Below, in pieces: positions 1 through 6,712 of a DNA stretch of 8,858 nt. The translations under genes and the position numbers were made by a program. The stretch is taken from the NCBI GenBank assembly GCA_007119835.1, contig SKOX01000404.1:1-8858 (forward strand). Reading direction: 5' to 3'. Each line of letters opens with the position of its first letter. Position 1 is the stretch's first letter. Source of the stretch: Paracoccaceae bacterium (GTDB lineage: Bacteria; Pseudomonadota; Alphaproteobacteria; Rhodobacterales; Rhodobacteraceae). The notes beneath the pieces were generated by a model. It was not told the origin of the DNA. It did no database searches and worked only from the letters and a program-made list of their open reading frames with translations.

Positions 1-817
1 GCGGGCGGGCGATGCCGTCGAAGTCGCGGGCGAGGAGTTCGAGCGCCGAGGCGAGGTCGGGACCGTGCAGCGCCGGCCCGTGGCCGGTGACGACGAGGGC
101 CGGGCGAAGGGCGGCCAGGCGCTCGACGGAGGCGCGCGCGGCATCCCAGTCGGGGGTGAAGTAGGTGGGCGGCCCGTGCAGCTCGGGCTCCTGCAGCGCC
201 ACGGCGTAGGCCGACTCCTGGGCGGTGGCGATCACCGCGTCGCCTGCGATCAGCGCCCGGTCGGTCTCGCGCCAGAGCGAGACGTGACCCTCGGTGTGGC
301 CCGGCGTGTGGATCCAGCGCCAGCCGGGAGCCCCGGGGACCGAGCCGTCCTCCGGCAGGGCGCGCAGGCGGGACGAGACGTCGATCGCGTTCCGCGGGAA
401 CAGCGGCGAGAGCCAGCCGAGGAGGCCGCCGCCGTGGGCGGAGGGCGGCGGGTAGGCGCGGCTGCCGTCGAGATGTGGCATCTCGAGCGGGTGGGCGTAG
501 GCGTCGGCGTCGAAATGATCGATGAGCGAGGGCAGGCCGCCGGCGTGGTCGAAATGCGCGTGGGTGACCACGATGGCGGCCGGGCGCGCGCCCGCGCCGA
601 ACCGCTCGGCGGCCGCCGACTTGACGAGGCCGATGGTGCCGCGGAGGCCTGCGTCGACGAGCACCCAGCCGCGGTCGCCGGCATCGGGCGGCCCGAGCAG
701 GACGACGTTGACGATGGCGAGCCGCCGCCAGGCGATGTCGGCGGCGGCGATGTGGAGTGGGCCTTCCCGCGCGGCGTCCTCGGCCGCCGCGTCGTCGAGG
801 GGGATCTGCTGGGCCAT
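1..817 (-). CDS. MBL-fold metallohydrolase, partial (3' end beyond window edge)
   Basis: This is a metallo-beta-lactamase superfamily hydrolase, predicted cytoplasmic since no signal peptide is visible; 272 codons are seen and the frame is still open at the left edge. Metal-binding residues are in the standard order: the H-x-H-x-D-H motif THAHFDH (H86, H88, D90, H91), H174 in HTPGHTEGH, D193 in IAGDA, and H246 in TGHGPAL. The family cleaves thioesters, lactones, phosphoesters and other bonds with one or two metal ions, so the fold is secure but the substrate is not. The ATG at 817 is chosen because GAGGAG (828-833) lies 10 bases upstream. The gene follows atoE by 122 bases in the same direction, so co-transcription is possible, although a GC-rich hairpin lies between them. 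A role in hydrolysing an imported ester, lactone or a CoA thioester made from it would fit the transporter neighbours, but that is inference. Confidence 0.87.
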   Translation of the reverse strand, partial: MAQQIPLDDAAAEDAAREGPLHIAAADIAWRRLAIVNVVLLGPPDAGDRGWVLVDAGLRGTIGLVKSAAAERFGAGARPAAIVVTHAHFDHAGGLPSLIDHFDADAYAHPLEMPHLDGSRAYPPPSAHGGGLLGWLSPLFPRNAIDVSSRLRALPEDGSVPGAPGWRWIHTPGHTEGHVSLWRETDRALIAGDAVIATAQESAYAVALQEPELHGPPTYFTPDWDAARASVERLAALRPALVVTGHGPALHGPDLASALELLARDFDGIARP

Positions 818-888
818 GGCTCACACGCTCCTCGGCTTATGTTGCCGGCAAACCGGCGGAGGAAGGGGAAGGTTCCGCCGGGCTCCGC

Positions 889-929
889 GGGCCGCCGGCG
901 CAGGTCCCGGCTCCGGAAGCCGGCGGCCC
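889..929 (-). terminator. Inverted repeat just after atoE, possible terminator or mRNA-end hairpin
   Basis: A perfect 11-bp inverted repeat (889-899 with 919-929) with a 19-base spacer starts 10 bases past the atoE stop. The spacer and right arm hold an alternative 6-bp hairpin (907-912 with 918-923) that competes with the outer stem. There is no T-run after it on the minus strand, so it is not a classical intrinsic terminator. It may protect the 3' end of the atoE message or attenuate read-through into the MBL gene. Confidence 0.45.
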
Positions 930-939
930 CTCCCATGCG

Positions 940-2247
940 TCAGAGGAAGGTCAAACAGACCGCGATGATCGCGCCGGTGATCAGCAGGTGCATCAGGCAG
1001 AAGCCCATGATGTCCTTCGCCTTGAGCCCGGCGATGGCGAGCATCGGCAGGGCCCAGAACGGCTGGATCAGGTTCGTCCAGGCGTCGCCCCAGGCCACCG
1101 CCATCGAGGCGCGGGCGAAGTCCACCCCGAGCGCCTCGGCCGCCGGCAGGATGATCGGCGCCTGCACCGCCCACTGGCCGCCGCCCGAGGGCACGAAGAA
1201 GTTCACGAGCCCGGCGGAGAGGAAGATCCAGAAGGGCAGCGTCACGTCGCTGGCGAAGCCGACCATCCAGGTCGAGATCGACTCGGCGAGGCCGGAATTG
1301 ACCATGATCGCCATGATCCCCGCGTAGAACGGAAACTGGATCACGATCCCGGCCCCGCCGGTCACCGCCTCCTGCAGCGCGATGAGGGTGCGCCGGGGCG
1401 AACCGTGGAGGATGATGGCGAGGATGAGGAATGTGAAGATCACCGTGTTGAGCGTGAGGCCGCCGCCGCCGGCGAAGTAGGTGACGATCCAGACAAGGCC
1501 GGCTGCGCCGACGATCCAGGAGAGGATGGGGGAGTATTCAAGCCACTCGGCCGGGCGCTCGGGGCGGGGTATCTCGAGCTCGGGCTCGGCGAGCTGGTGG
1601 CGCTCGACATAGACGCTGTCCTTGGAGTCGGGGACCATCAGCCAGTTGACGAGCGGCACGACGAGGAAGAGGGCGGCGACGATCGCGAGGTTGAAGAAGG
1701 AAAAGATCGTCTCGCCGGTCGGGATGATGCCGGTGATGCCCTCGAAGGGATGGCCGGGGGTGGCGACGGCGAGGGGAACGGAGCCGGCGAGGCCGCCGTG
1801 CCAGACGACGAAGCCGGAATAGGCGGAGGCGACCAGCAGGCGGTAGTCGACCCGGATCAGGCGGGCGACCTCCTTGGCGAAGAGGGCGCCGACGACGAGG
1901 CCGAAGCCCCAGTTGATCCAGGAGGCGGCGAGCGAGACCAGGCTGACGACGACGATGGCCGAGCCGGGCGAGGTGGCGAAGGTCGCGATGGTCCGCAAGA
2001 GCCACTTCACCGGCGGGGTCATCGCCAGCATGAAGCCGGTGACGAGGATCAGCAGCATCTGCATCGAGAAGGTCAGCAGCGCCCAGAAGCCGTCGCCCCA
2101 CATGGTCGCCACATCGAGCGGGGCCTGGCCCTCGACGAGGATGGCGGCGGCGAAGACGATGATGGTAAGGATCAGGACGAAGATGTAGGCGTCCGGCAGG
2201 TAGCGGTCGACGATCCGCACCAGCGGCTGCGAGGCGGTGGCGAGCAT
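940..2247 (-). CDS. atoE: Short-chain fatty acid transporter, AtoE family
   Basis: This 435-residue inner-membrane protein matches the AtoE / short-chain fatty acid transporter family (Pfam SCFA_trans) in length and sequence. Family members are thought to import acetoacetate, butyrate and similar short acids using an ion gradient. Hydrophobic segments include residues 20-38, 53-76, 97-123, 182-204, 240-258, 266-281 and 411-433. A hydrophilic loop at about 206-238 separates two membrane halves. Family-typical stretches are SWINWGFGLVVGALFAKE (109-126), PSGGGQW (353-359) and WGDAWTNLIQPFWALP (386-401). The ATG at 2247 has GAGGG about 8 bases upstream; an ATG at 2254 is out of frame. In E. coli atoE sits with the acetoacetate CoA-transferase and thiolase genes, whereas here it lies between a TRAP-TAXI permease and an MBL-fold hydrolase. 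The 216-base gap to the permease holds a plausible promoter, so it may be transcribed separately. Confidence 0.94.
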   Translation of the reverse strand: MLATASQPLVRIVDRYLPDAYIFVLILTIIVFAAAILVEGQAPLDVATMWGDGFWALLTFSMQMLLILVTGFMLAMTPPVKWLLRTIATFATSPGSAIVVVSLVSLAASWINWGFGLVVGALFAKEVARLIRVDYRLLVASAYSGFVVWHGGLAGSVPLAVATPGHPFEGITGIIPTGETIFSFFNLAIVAALFLVVPLVNWLMVPDSKDSVYVERHQLAEPELEIPRPERPAEWLEYSPILSWIVGAAGLVWIVTYFAGGGGLTLNTVIFTFLILAIILHGSPRRTLIALQEAVTGGAGIVIQFPFYAGIMAIMVNSGLAESISTWMVGFASDVTLPFWIFLSAGLVNFFVPSGGGQWAVQAPIILPAAEALGVDFARASMAVAWGDAWTNLIQPFWALPMLAIAGLKAKDIMGFCLMHLLITGAIIAVCLTFL

Positions 2248-2279
2248 GGGGCATCCCTCGGGGGTTGTCGTTGCACCTC

Positions 2280-2308
2280 AGGCTACCCGCGCGGAGGTGC
2301 CGCTTCAA
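2280..2308 (-). promoter_or_regulatory. Candidate sigma-70-type promoter for atoE
   Basis: On the minus strand TTGAAG (2308-2303) and TAGCCT (2285-2280) are separated by exactly 17 bases. This would put the transcription start about 25 bases before the atoE ATG. The -35 box matches TTGACA at 4 of 6 positions and the -10 box matches TATAAT at 3 of 6. The spacing and position are good but the boxes are weak, so this is a prediction only. Confidence 0.33.
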
Positions 2309-2309
2309 C

Positions 2310-2329
2310 CGGCAGGCTCGGTCCTGCCG
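2310..2329. promoter_or_regulatory. Inverted repeat directly upstream of the atoE -35 box, candidate operator
   Basis: Two perfect 7-bp arms (CGGCAGG at 2310-2316 and CCTGCCG at 2323-2329) flank a 6-base centre. The repeat ends one base before the predicted -35 hexamer of atoE, a usual place for an activator or repressor dimer site. It could instead be a small hairpin in a transcript reading through from the permease. No regulator gene is present in the window. Confidence 0.3.
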
Positions 2330-2452
2330 CAGGGCTGAGCGTCCCCACCTGGAGATTGCCGCAAGCCATTGACACGGCGGACATTCGCCCACGGCACTGA
2401 TCGGATCAAGAGCAGCAGGCCTGGCGCGGGCGCCGGGGTCGAAGCGATCGGC

Positions 2453-2471
2453 CCGCCTGGTCGTCAGGCGG
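2453..2471 (-). terminator. Hairpin spanning the TRAP permease stop codon
   Basis: A perfect 7-bp stem (CCGCCTG 2453-2459 with CAGGCGG 2465-2471) and 5-base loop enclose the TGA stop of the permease (2466-2464). No T-run follows on the minus strand. It may act as a weak or factor-assisted terminator, or protect the 3' end of the message. A further short GC hairpin (2423-2434) lies downstream. Confidence 0.35.
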
Positions 2472-5310
2472 TGAAGGGATTGGCGTCGCCGCCGCGGCGG
2501 GCCTGGAGAAACCAGATCAGCGCGAGGATGAGGAGGGCCGGGATCCAGACCACCTGGCGCGGCATCTGCTCGGCCTCGACCTCGATCGCCTCGATGGTCA
2601 CCGGCGGGTCGGTGTAGAAGTCCATGTTGGCGAGCGCGCGAGCCGTGGGATGGTTGGGGTTGAAGGGCTCGTCCAGCACGGCCTGCCCGTCGACGATCAT
2701 CACGTCGAGGCCGGTCGCCGCCTCGAAGCGGAACTCGCCAGGGTCGCCTGCCTCGCCCATGTTGAAGGCCATCGTGCGCTCGCGCATCCGATCGGGGTCA
2801 TCGAAATCGGGCCCGACGATCCTGACGCGGAGGATGGCGTCCTCGGGCAGGTCCTCTGCGACCTGGAAGACCTGGTCGGGGGGAAGCGACTGCCACGGCG
2901 GCTGGACCTGGTCGAGGAAGAGGCCCGGCCTGAGCAGCATCAGGGCGACGAGCAGGAGCGCTGCCGACTCCCAGATCCGCGACTTCGTCAGGAACCAGCC
3001 CTGGGTGGCGGCCGCAAAGAGCAGCATGGCGGCGAGCGCGGTGACGAACACGCTGATGCCGCCGATCCAGCCGACGTCGATCAGCAGCAGGTCGGTGTTG
3101 AAGACGAAGATGAAGGGCAGCAGCACCGTCCGGAGCGAGTAGAAGAAGGCTTGGAAGCCCGTCCGGATCGGGTCGCCGCCCGAGACGGCGGCCGCGGCGA
3201 ATGAGGCAAGCCCCACAGGTGGCGTCACGTCCGCCATGATGCCGAAGTAGAAGACGAAGAGGTGGGCCGCGATCAGCGGGATCAGGATGCCGTTCGCGGC
3301 GCCGAGCTCGACGATCACCGGCGCCATGAGCGAGCTCACGACGATGTAGTTCGCCGTCGTCGGCAGACCCATCCCGAGGACGAGCGAGATCATCGCGGTG
3401 AAGAGCAGGATCAGGTAGATGTTGCCGCCCGAGAGGAACTCGACGAACTCCGCCATCACCTGGCCGATGCCGGTCAGCGTCACGGTGCCGACGATGATGC
3501 CGGCCGTGGCGGTGGCGCAGGCAATGCCGATCATGTTGCGCGAGCCGGCGACCAGCCCCTGCAACAGGTCATCGAAGCCCTCGCGCAGCTTGGAGCCGAT
3601 CTCGCCGCTGTGCAGGCCGCGGAAGAGGGCCTTCAAGGGCTTCTGGGTCGTGATGATGACGATGAGCAGGCAGACCGCGTAGAAGGCCGAGAGACCCGGC
3701 GAGCGCCGCTCGATCATCAGGAACCAGACGAGGAGGAAGAGCGGCAGGACGTAGTGCAGGCCGGTCCTGAGAACCTCGGTCGCGACGGGCAGCTTCACTT
3801 CCTCGGCGTTCGGGTCGTCGAGGGCAAGGTCGGGCGAGGTCGAGGCGAACCAGATCAGCGCGACGTAGACGGCGAGCAGGGTGCCGAGAAGCACGGGGGT
3901 GGTGATCTCGCCGGGCAGGACGGCGCGCACGCCCATGATGAAATAGTAGGTCGCCCCGGCGATGATCAGGATCGAGGCGATGGTGATGCCCTGGCGGAGC
4001 AGGGCCTGGCGCGCGGTGAACGTCTGGGGCTTCTCGAGGGTGGCCATGCCGGCGCGCACCGCCTCGAGATGCACGAGGTAGAGGAGCGCGATGTAGGAGA
4101 TCAGCGCCGGCAGGAAGGCGTGGCGGATCACGTCGACGTAAGGGATGCCGACATATTCGACCATGAGGAAGGCGGCCGCGCCCATCACCGGTGGCATGAT
4201 CTGGCCGTTGACCGAGGAGCCGACCTCGACGGCACCGGCCTTTTCGGCGGAGAAGCCGACACGCTTCATCAGCGGGATGGTGAAGGTGCCGGTCGTGACC
4301 ACGTTGGCGATCGACGAGCCGGAGATCAGGCCGGTCATCATCGAGGCGAGCACCGCGGCCTTGGCCGGGCCGCCGCGCAGGTGGCCGAGCACCGCGAAGG
4401 CCAGCTTGATGAAGAAGTTGCCGGCGCCGGCGCGGTCGAGCATCGAGCCGAAGAGCACGAACAGGAAGACGAAGGCGGTCGAGACGCCGAGCGCGACGCC
4501 GAAGACGCCCTCGGAGGTGAGCCACATCGTCGACATCGCGCGGGAGAGCGACATGCCCCGGTGCTGGAGCATGTCGGGCAGCCACGTCTGGTTGCCGAAG
4601 AAGACGTAGGCGAGGAAGATCGTGGCGACGACGACGAGGGGCGGCCCGAGCGCGCGGCGGGTGGCCTCGAGCAGCAGCAGGAGGCCGAGGACGGAAACGA
4701 CGATGTCGCGCTCGATCGGGCGGCCGGGGCGGGTCGCGAGCTCGGCGAAGTAGAGGTAGATGTAGCCGGCGCAGTAGATCGCCATGGCCGCCAGCACCCA
4801 GTCAAAGACCGGGATGCGCGTGCGCTGCTCGCGCCCGAAGGCCGAGACGACGTTGAGGATGAGGCCGATCGCGACGGCCGCCGTCATGGCGAGCAGGACG
4901 AGGCCCTCGGTACCCGCCTGAAGGAAGCCGGGCGCCCAGGTGACGAGGAAGCCCGTCGCGACGGCGGCGAGGAGGCCGGGAATGATCAGGCTCGCCGTCG
5001 AGACGTTGCGCCAGCCGGTCGCCATGAAGGAGGGGTAGGCCGAATAGGCAAGCAGCAGCGCGAAGGCGAGGTGGATCGAGCGCTGCTCCTGCGCGTTCAG
5101 CGCGAGGGGGAGGCCGGTGAGCCGCGACAGGGTGAAGGGCAGCGGCGAGGCGATGAAGAGCTGGAAGATCGCCCAGGCGAGGGCGACCAGCATGATGAAC
5201 CAGGAGGAGATGCCGGATGGGATGCGCGCGCCGGTATCGGCGGCAGCGACCATCTCCTGAAGCTTGGCATCCGTCTCGGCGCGGCCGGAGGTGGTTTGCT
5301 GTCGGACCAA
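2464..5310 (-). CDS. TRAP transporter fused permease (DctQ-DctM fusion, TAXI type) with DUF3394-like C-terminal domain
   Basis: This large inner-membrane protein carries the small (DctQ-like, about residues 35-250) and large (DctM-like, about 250-750) TRAP permease subunits in one chain, as is normal for TAXI-type TRAP systems. It imports an organic acid delivered by the TAXI binding protein, driven by an ion gradient. Family hallmarks are ISGSSIANVVTTGTF near residue 330, the following PLMKRVGFSAEKAGAVE stretch, and LGMGLPTTANYIV near residue 650. About 800-925 is a soluble, acid-rich segment between membrane helices that resembles the DUF3394 domain found at the end of some fused TRAP permeases; one last helix follows. 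The longest frame opens with ATG at 5325, giving 953 residues, but nothing resembling a ribosome site precedes it. GGAGG (5322-5318) lies 7 bases before an in-frame TTG at 5310, so I take that start (948 residues). It follows the binding-protein gene by 85 bases. The reading frame is intact. Confidence 0.96.
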   Translation of the reverse strand: MVRQQTTSGRAETDAKLQEMVAAADTGARIPSGISSWFIMLVALAWAIFQLFIASPLPFTLSRLTGLPLALNAQEQRSIHLAFALLLAYSAYPSFMATGWRNVSTASLIIPGLLAAVATGFLVTWAPGFLQAGTEGLVLLAMTAAVAIGLILNVVSAFGREQRTRIPVFDWVLAAMAIYCAGYIYLYFAELATRPGRPIERDIVVSVLGLLLLLEATRRALGPPLVVVATIFLAYVFFGNQTWLPDMLQHRGMSLSRAMSTMWLTSEGVFGVALGVSTAFVFLFVLFGSMLDRAGAGNFFIKLAFAVLGHLRGGPAKAAVLASMMTGLISGSSIANVVTTGTFTIPLMKRVGFSAEKAGAVEVGSSVNGQIMPPVMGAAAFLMVEYVGIPYVDVIRHAFLPALISYIALLYLVHLEAVRAGMATLEKPQTFTARQALLRQGITIASILIIAGATYYFIMGVRAVLPGEITTPVLLGTLLAVYVALIWFASTSPDLALDDPNAEEVKLPVATEVLRTGLHYVLPLFLLVWFLMIERRSPGLSAFYAVCLLIVIITTQKPLKALFRGLHSGEIGSKLREGFDDLLQGLVAGSRNMIGIACATATAGIIVGTVTLTGIGQVMAEFVEFLSGGNIYLILLFTAMISLVLGMGLPTTANYIVVSSLMAPVIVELGAANGILIPLIAAHLFVFYFGIMADVTPPVGLASFAAAAVSGGDPIRTGFQAFFYSLRTVLLPFIFVFNTDLLLIDVGWIGGISVFVTALAAMLLFAAATQGWFLTKSRIWESAALLLVALMLLRPGLFLDQVQPPWQSLPPDQVFQVAEDLPEDAILRVRIVGPDFDDPDRMRERTMAFNMGEAGDPGEFRFEAATGLDVMIVDGQAVLDEPFNPNHPTARALANMDFYTDPPVTIEAIEVEAEQMPRQVVWIPALLILALIWFLQARRGGDANPFTA

Positions 5311-5317
5311 GGCGCAT

Positions 5318-5322
5318 CCTCC
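5318..5322 (-). promoter_or_regulatory. Ribosome binding site deciding a TTG start for the fused permease
   Basis: GGAGG on the minus strand lies 7 bases before TTG (5310-5308). The same GGAGG falls inside codons 2 and 3 of the longer frame that starts at ATG 5325, where it could not serve that ATG. An ATG at 5317 is out of frame. The placement favours initiation at TTG, a weak start codon that would lower permease synthesis relative to the binding protein. Confidence 0.6.
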
Positions 5323-5358
5323 CATCGCCGGAAAAGCGTCCGGCGCGTCATGTAGCAG

Positions 5359-5385
5359 GCGGGGCGCCCTGGACGGGCGCCCCGC
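5359..5385 (-). terminator. Strong intercistronic hairpin between TAXI binding protein and permease
   Basis: A perfect 11-bp, almost all-GC stem (5359-5369 with 5375-5385) with a 5-base loop begins 10 bases after the binding-protein stop codon. No T-run follows, and the permease start is about 50 bases further on. Such hairpins between binding-protein and permease genes are known in other uptake operons to stall 3' exonucleases or cause partial termination, leaving more binding protein than permease. That role is inferred here. Confidence 0.65.
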
Positions 5386-5395
5386 TCAGTCGGGA

Positions 5396-6382
5396 TCAGC
5401 TGTCCTCTTCGAGCCAGCCCTGCTCCTGGTAGAAGCGCTCGGCGCCGGGGTGCAGCGGCGCGCTGAGACCCTGGGTGACCATGATCTCGGGCTGGAGGTT
5501 GGCGAGCGCGGGATGAAGGTCGCGGAAGGTGTCGAAGTTCTCGAACACCGCCTTGACGAAGGTGTACACGACGTCCTCGTCGACGTCGCCGCGCGTCACG
5601 ATGGTGGCGCCGACGCCGAAGGTCTCCACGTCCTCGTCGGTTCCGCGGTACATGCCGCCGGGGATCGTGGCCGGGAAGTAGTAGGGGAACTGCTCGACCA
5701 GCGATTCGACCGCCTCGCCCGTCGCCGGGACGATGACGGTGTCGCAGGTCGTCGTGGCTTCCTGGATCGACCCGGCCGGATGGCCGACGGTGAAGGCGAA
5801 GGCGTCGATCATATTGTCGCAGAGCGCCTGGGCCTGCTCGGCCGAGGCAAGTTCGGAGGCGAGCGAGAAGGTGCCGTGGTCCCAGCCCTTCTCGGCCATC
5901 AGGGTGTCCATCAGCGCGCGCTGGCCGGAGCCGGGGTTGCCGATGTTCACGCGGTTGCCGGGCAGGTCGTCGAGATGCTCGATCCCCGCATCCGCACGCG
6001 CCACCAGCGTCAGCGGCTCGGCGTGGAGCGAGAAGACGGCGCGCAGCTCCTCGAAGGGCTCGTCATCCCAGGGGTCGTTGCCCTCGTAGGCGTTGAACTG
6101 CACGTCGGACTGGACGACGCCGAACTCGAGGTCCTGCTCGCGCATCGCGTTGATGTTGAAGACCGAGCCGCCGGTGGATTCGACGGCGCAGCGGATGCCG
6201 TGCTCGCGGCGGTCCATGTTGACGAGGCGGCAGATCGCGCCGCCGACCGGGTAGTAGACGCCGGTGACGCCGCCGGTGCCCATGGAGATGAACCGGGTGT
6301 CCTGTGCCTGGGCGTCGCCCGCGACGATGGCGCCGCCGAGCGCGCTGGCCGCGAAGAGCCCGGCGAGACGTGTGATCTTCAT
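5396..6382 (-). CDS. TAXI-family TRAP transporter periplasmic solute-binding protein
   Basis: This 328-residue exported protein captures the substrate in the periplasm and hands it to the fused permease encoded next. Residues 1-26 form a Sec signal peptide: K2 and R5, a hydrophobic core, and an AQA cleavage site before Q27. The mature protein opens with the glycine-rich, tyrosine-containing ligand-site stretch MGTGGVTGVYYPVGGAICRL, then CAVESTGGSVFNI, FGVVQSDVQ, and NIGNPGSGQRALMDTL near 146-161, all typical of the family. Cysteines at 51, 65, 188 and 213 could form disulfides. By hand count the mature chain has about 49 D/E against about 16 K/R, strongly acidic. The ATG at 6382 is chosen because GGGAG (6396-6392) lies 9 bases upstream and the signal peptide starts there; the frame continues upstream to 6451 but those codons have no signal-peptide logic. 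Known TAXI systems carry dicarboxylates, glutamate or related acids; the ligand here cannot be read from sequence. Confidence 0.97.
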   Translation of the reverse strand: MKITRLAGLFAASALGGAIVAGDAQAQDTRFISMGTGGVTGVYYPVGGAICRLVNMDRREHGIRCAVESTGGSVFNINAMREQDLEFGVVQSDVQFNAYEGNDPWDDEPFEELRAVFSLHAEPLTLVARADAGIEHLDDLPGNRVNIGNPGSGQRALMDTLMAEKGWDHGTFSLASELASAEQAQALCDNMIDAFAFTVGHPAGSIQEATTTCDTVIVPATGEAVESLVEQFPYYFPATIPGGMYRGTDEDVETFGVGATIVTRGDVDEDVVYTFVKAVFENFDTFRDLHPALANLQPEIMVTQGLSAPLHPGAERFYQEQGWLEEDS

Positions 6383-6712
6383 GATGTGTTGCTCCCGTGT
6401 TGCACTTGGTAAGGGGCGGCAGCGAACAGCGCCGCCGCGATCGCCTGTCACTCGTAAGGCTGTTGAAAAGTTAACGGCTTAATCTGGCCCGTGCAACCGC
6501 ACGTGCAGGGGGTTGCTTCAGGGAGTTCATGCGCCATCGAAAGAGTGGAAGCGACGCCGAGCCGCCGGCCCTGCGCGGTGACGCGCGGCCTGCCACAGCC
6601 GCTGCGCCGGGATGCCGCGGCTCGCTCCGCCTTGCTTCATCCGCACGAAGTGCTGAACGGGCGGCGGAAGCTGCGGTTCCGGCCCGATCGGGCAGCAGTG
6701 GCGCGGGCCGCG
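6383..6712. other. 330-base intergenic region with TAXI operon leader and epimerase 3' flank
   Basis: No convincing gene lies here. Next to the TAXI gene, a possible promoter is TTGCAC (6496-6491), 17 bases, TAACTT (6473-6468) on the minus strand, a weak match that would give a leader of about 80 bases. The leader holds a 6-bp hairpin (6415-6420 with 6431-6436). An AT-rich patch at 6459-6482 stands out in GC-rich DNA and contains TTAACGGCTTAA and a TGTTGAAAAG stretch that resembles IS ends. An inverted repeat GCAACC/GGTTGC (6493-6498, 6511-6516) encloses the palindrome GCACGTGC (6499-6506). A 29-codon minus-strand frame (6537-6448) lacks a ribosome site. No riboswitch or tRNA was recognised. 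Confidence 0.5.
6680..6710 (-). terminator. Inverted repeat just after the epimerase stop
   Basis: Perfect 7-bp arms CGGCCCG (6680-6686) and CGGGCCG (6704-6710) flank 17 bases and start 2 bases past the epimerase stop codon. The left arm overlaps a 12-bp palindrome GCCCGATCGGGC (6682-6693). There is no T-run, so it is a possible weak or factor-dependent termination site rather than a classical terminator. Confidence 0.35.

Noticed and set aside
65..1327. A 420-codon plus-strand open frame across the MBL gene and atoE
   Set aside because: It runs across two real genes and their gap and shows no recognisable protein family.
757..2400. A 547-codon plus-strand open frame opposite atoE
   Set aside because: Low-complexity acidic and glycine-rich translation without motifs; a shadow of the real minus-strand transporter gene.
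2369..2400. TTGACA on the plus strand at 2369-2374 as a promoter -35 box
   Set aside because: No acceptable -10 box lies 16-18 bases downstream and no plus-strand gene follows.
3262..5355. A 697-codon plus-strand open frame antisense to the TRAP permease
   Set aside because: It is rich in D, E, R, G and H with no domain pattern, as expected from the complement of GC-biased hydrophobic codons. The minus-strand permease is unmistakable.
5264..6412. A 382-codon plus-strand frame opposite the TAXI gene
   Set aside because: Composition is that of an antisense shadow; the TAXI protein on the other strand has a signal peptide, ribosome site and family motifs.
6383..6451. A 23-codon upstream extension of the TAXI frame
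   Set aside because: It would bury the signal peptide behind a charged leader. The ATG at 6382 has a good ribosome site and gives a canonical signal peptide.
6448..6537. A 29-codon minus-strand frame with a CTCGC cysteine cluster, possibly a leader peptide
   Set aside because: No ribosome binding site precedes its ATG, it overlaps the candidate TAXI promoter, and a frame of this length is expected by chance.
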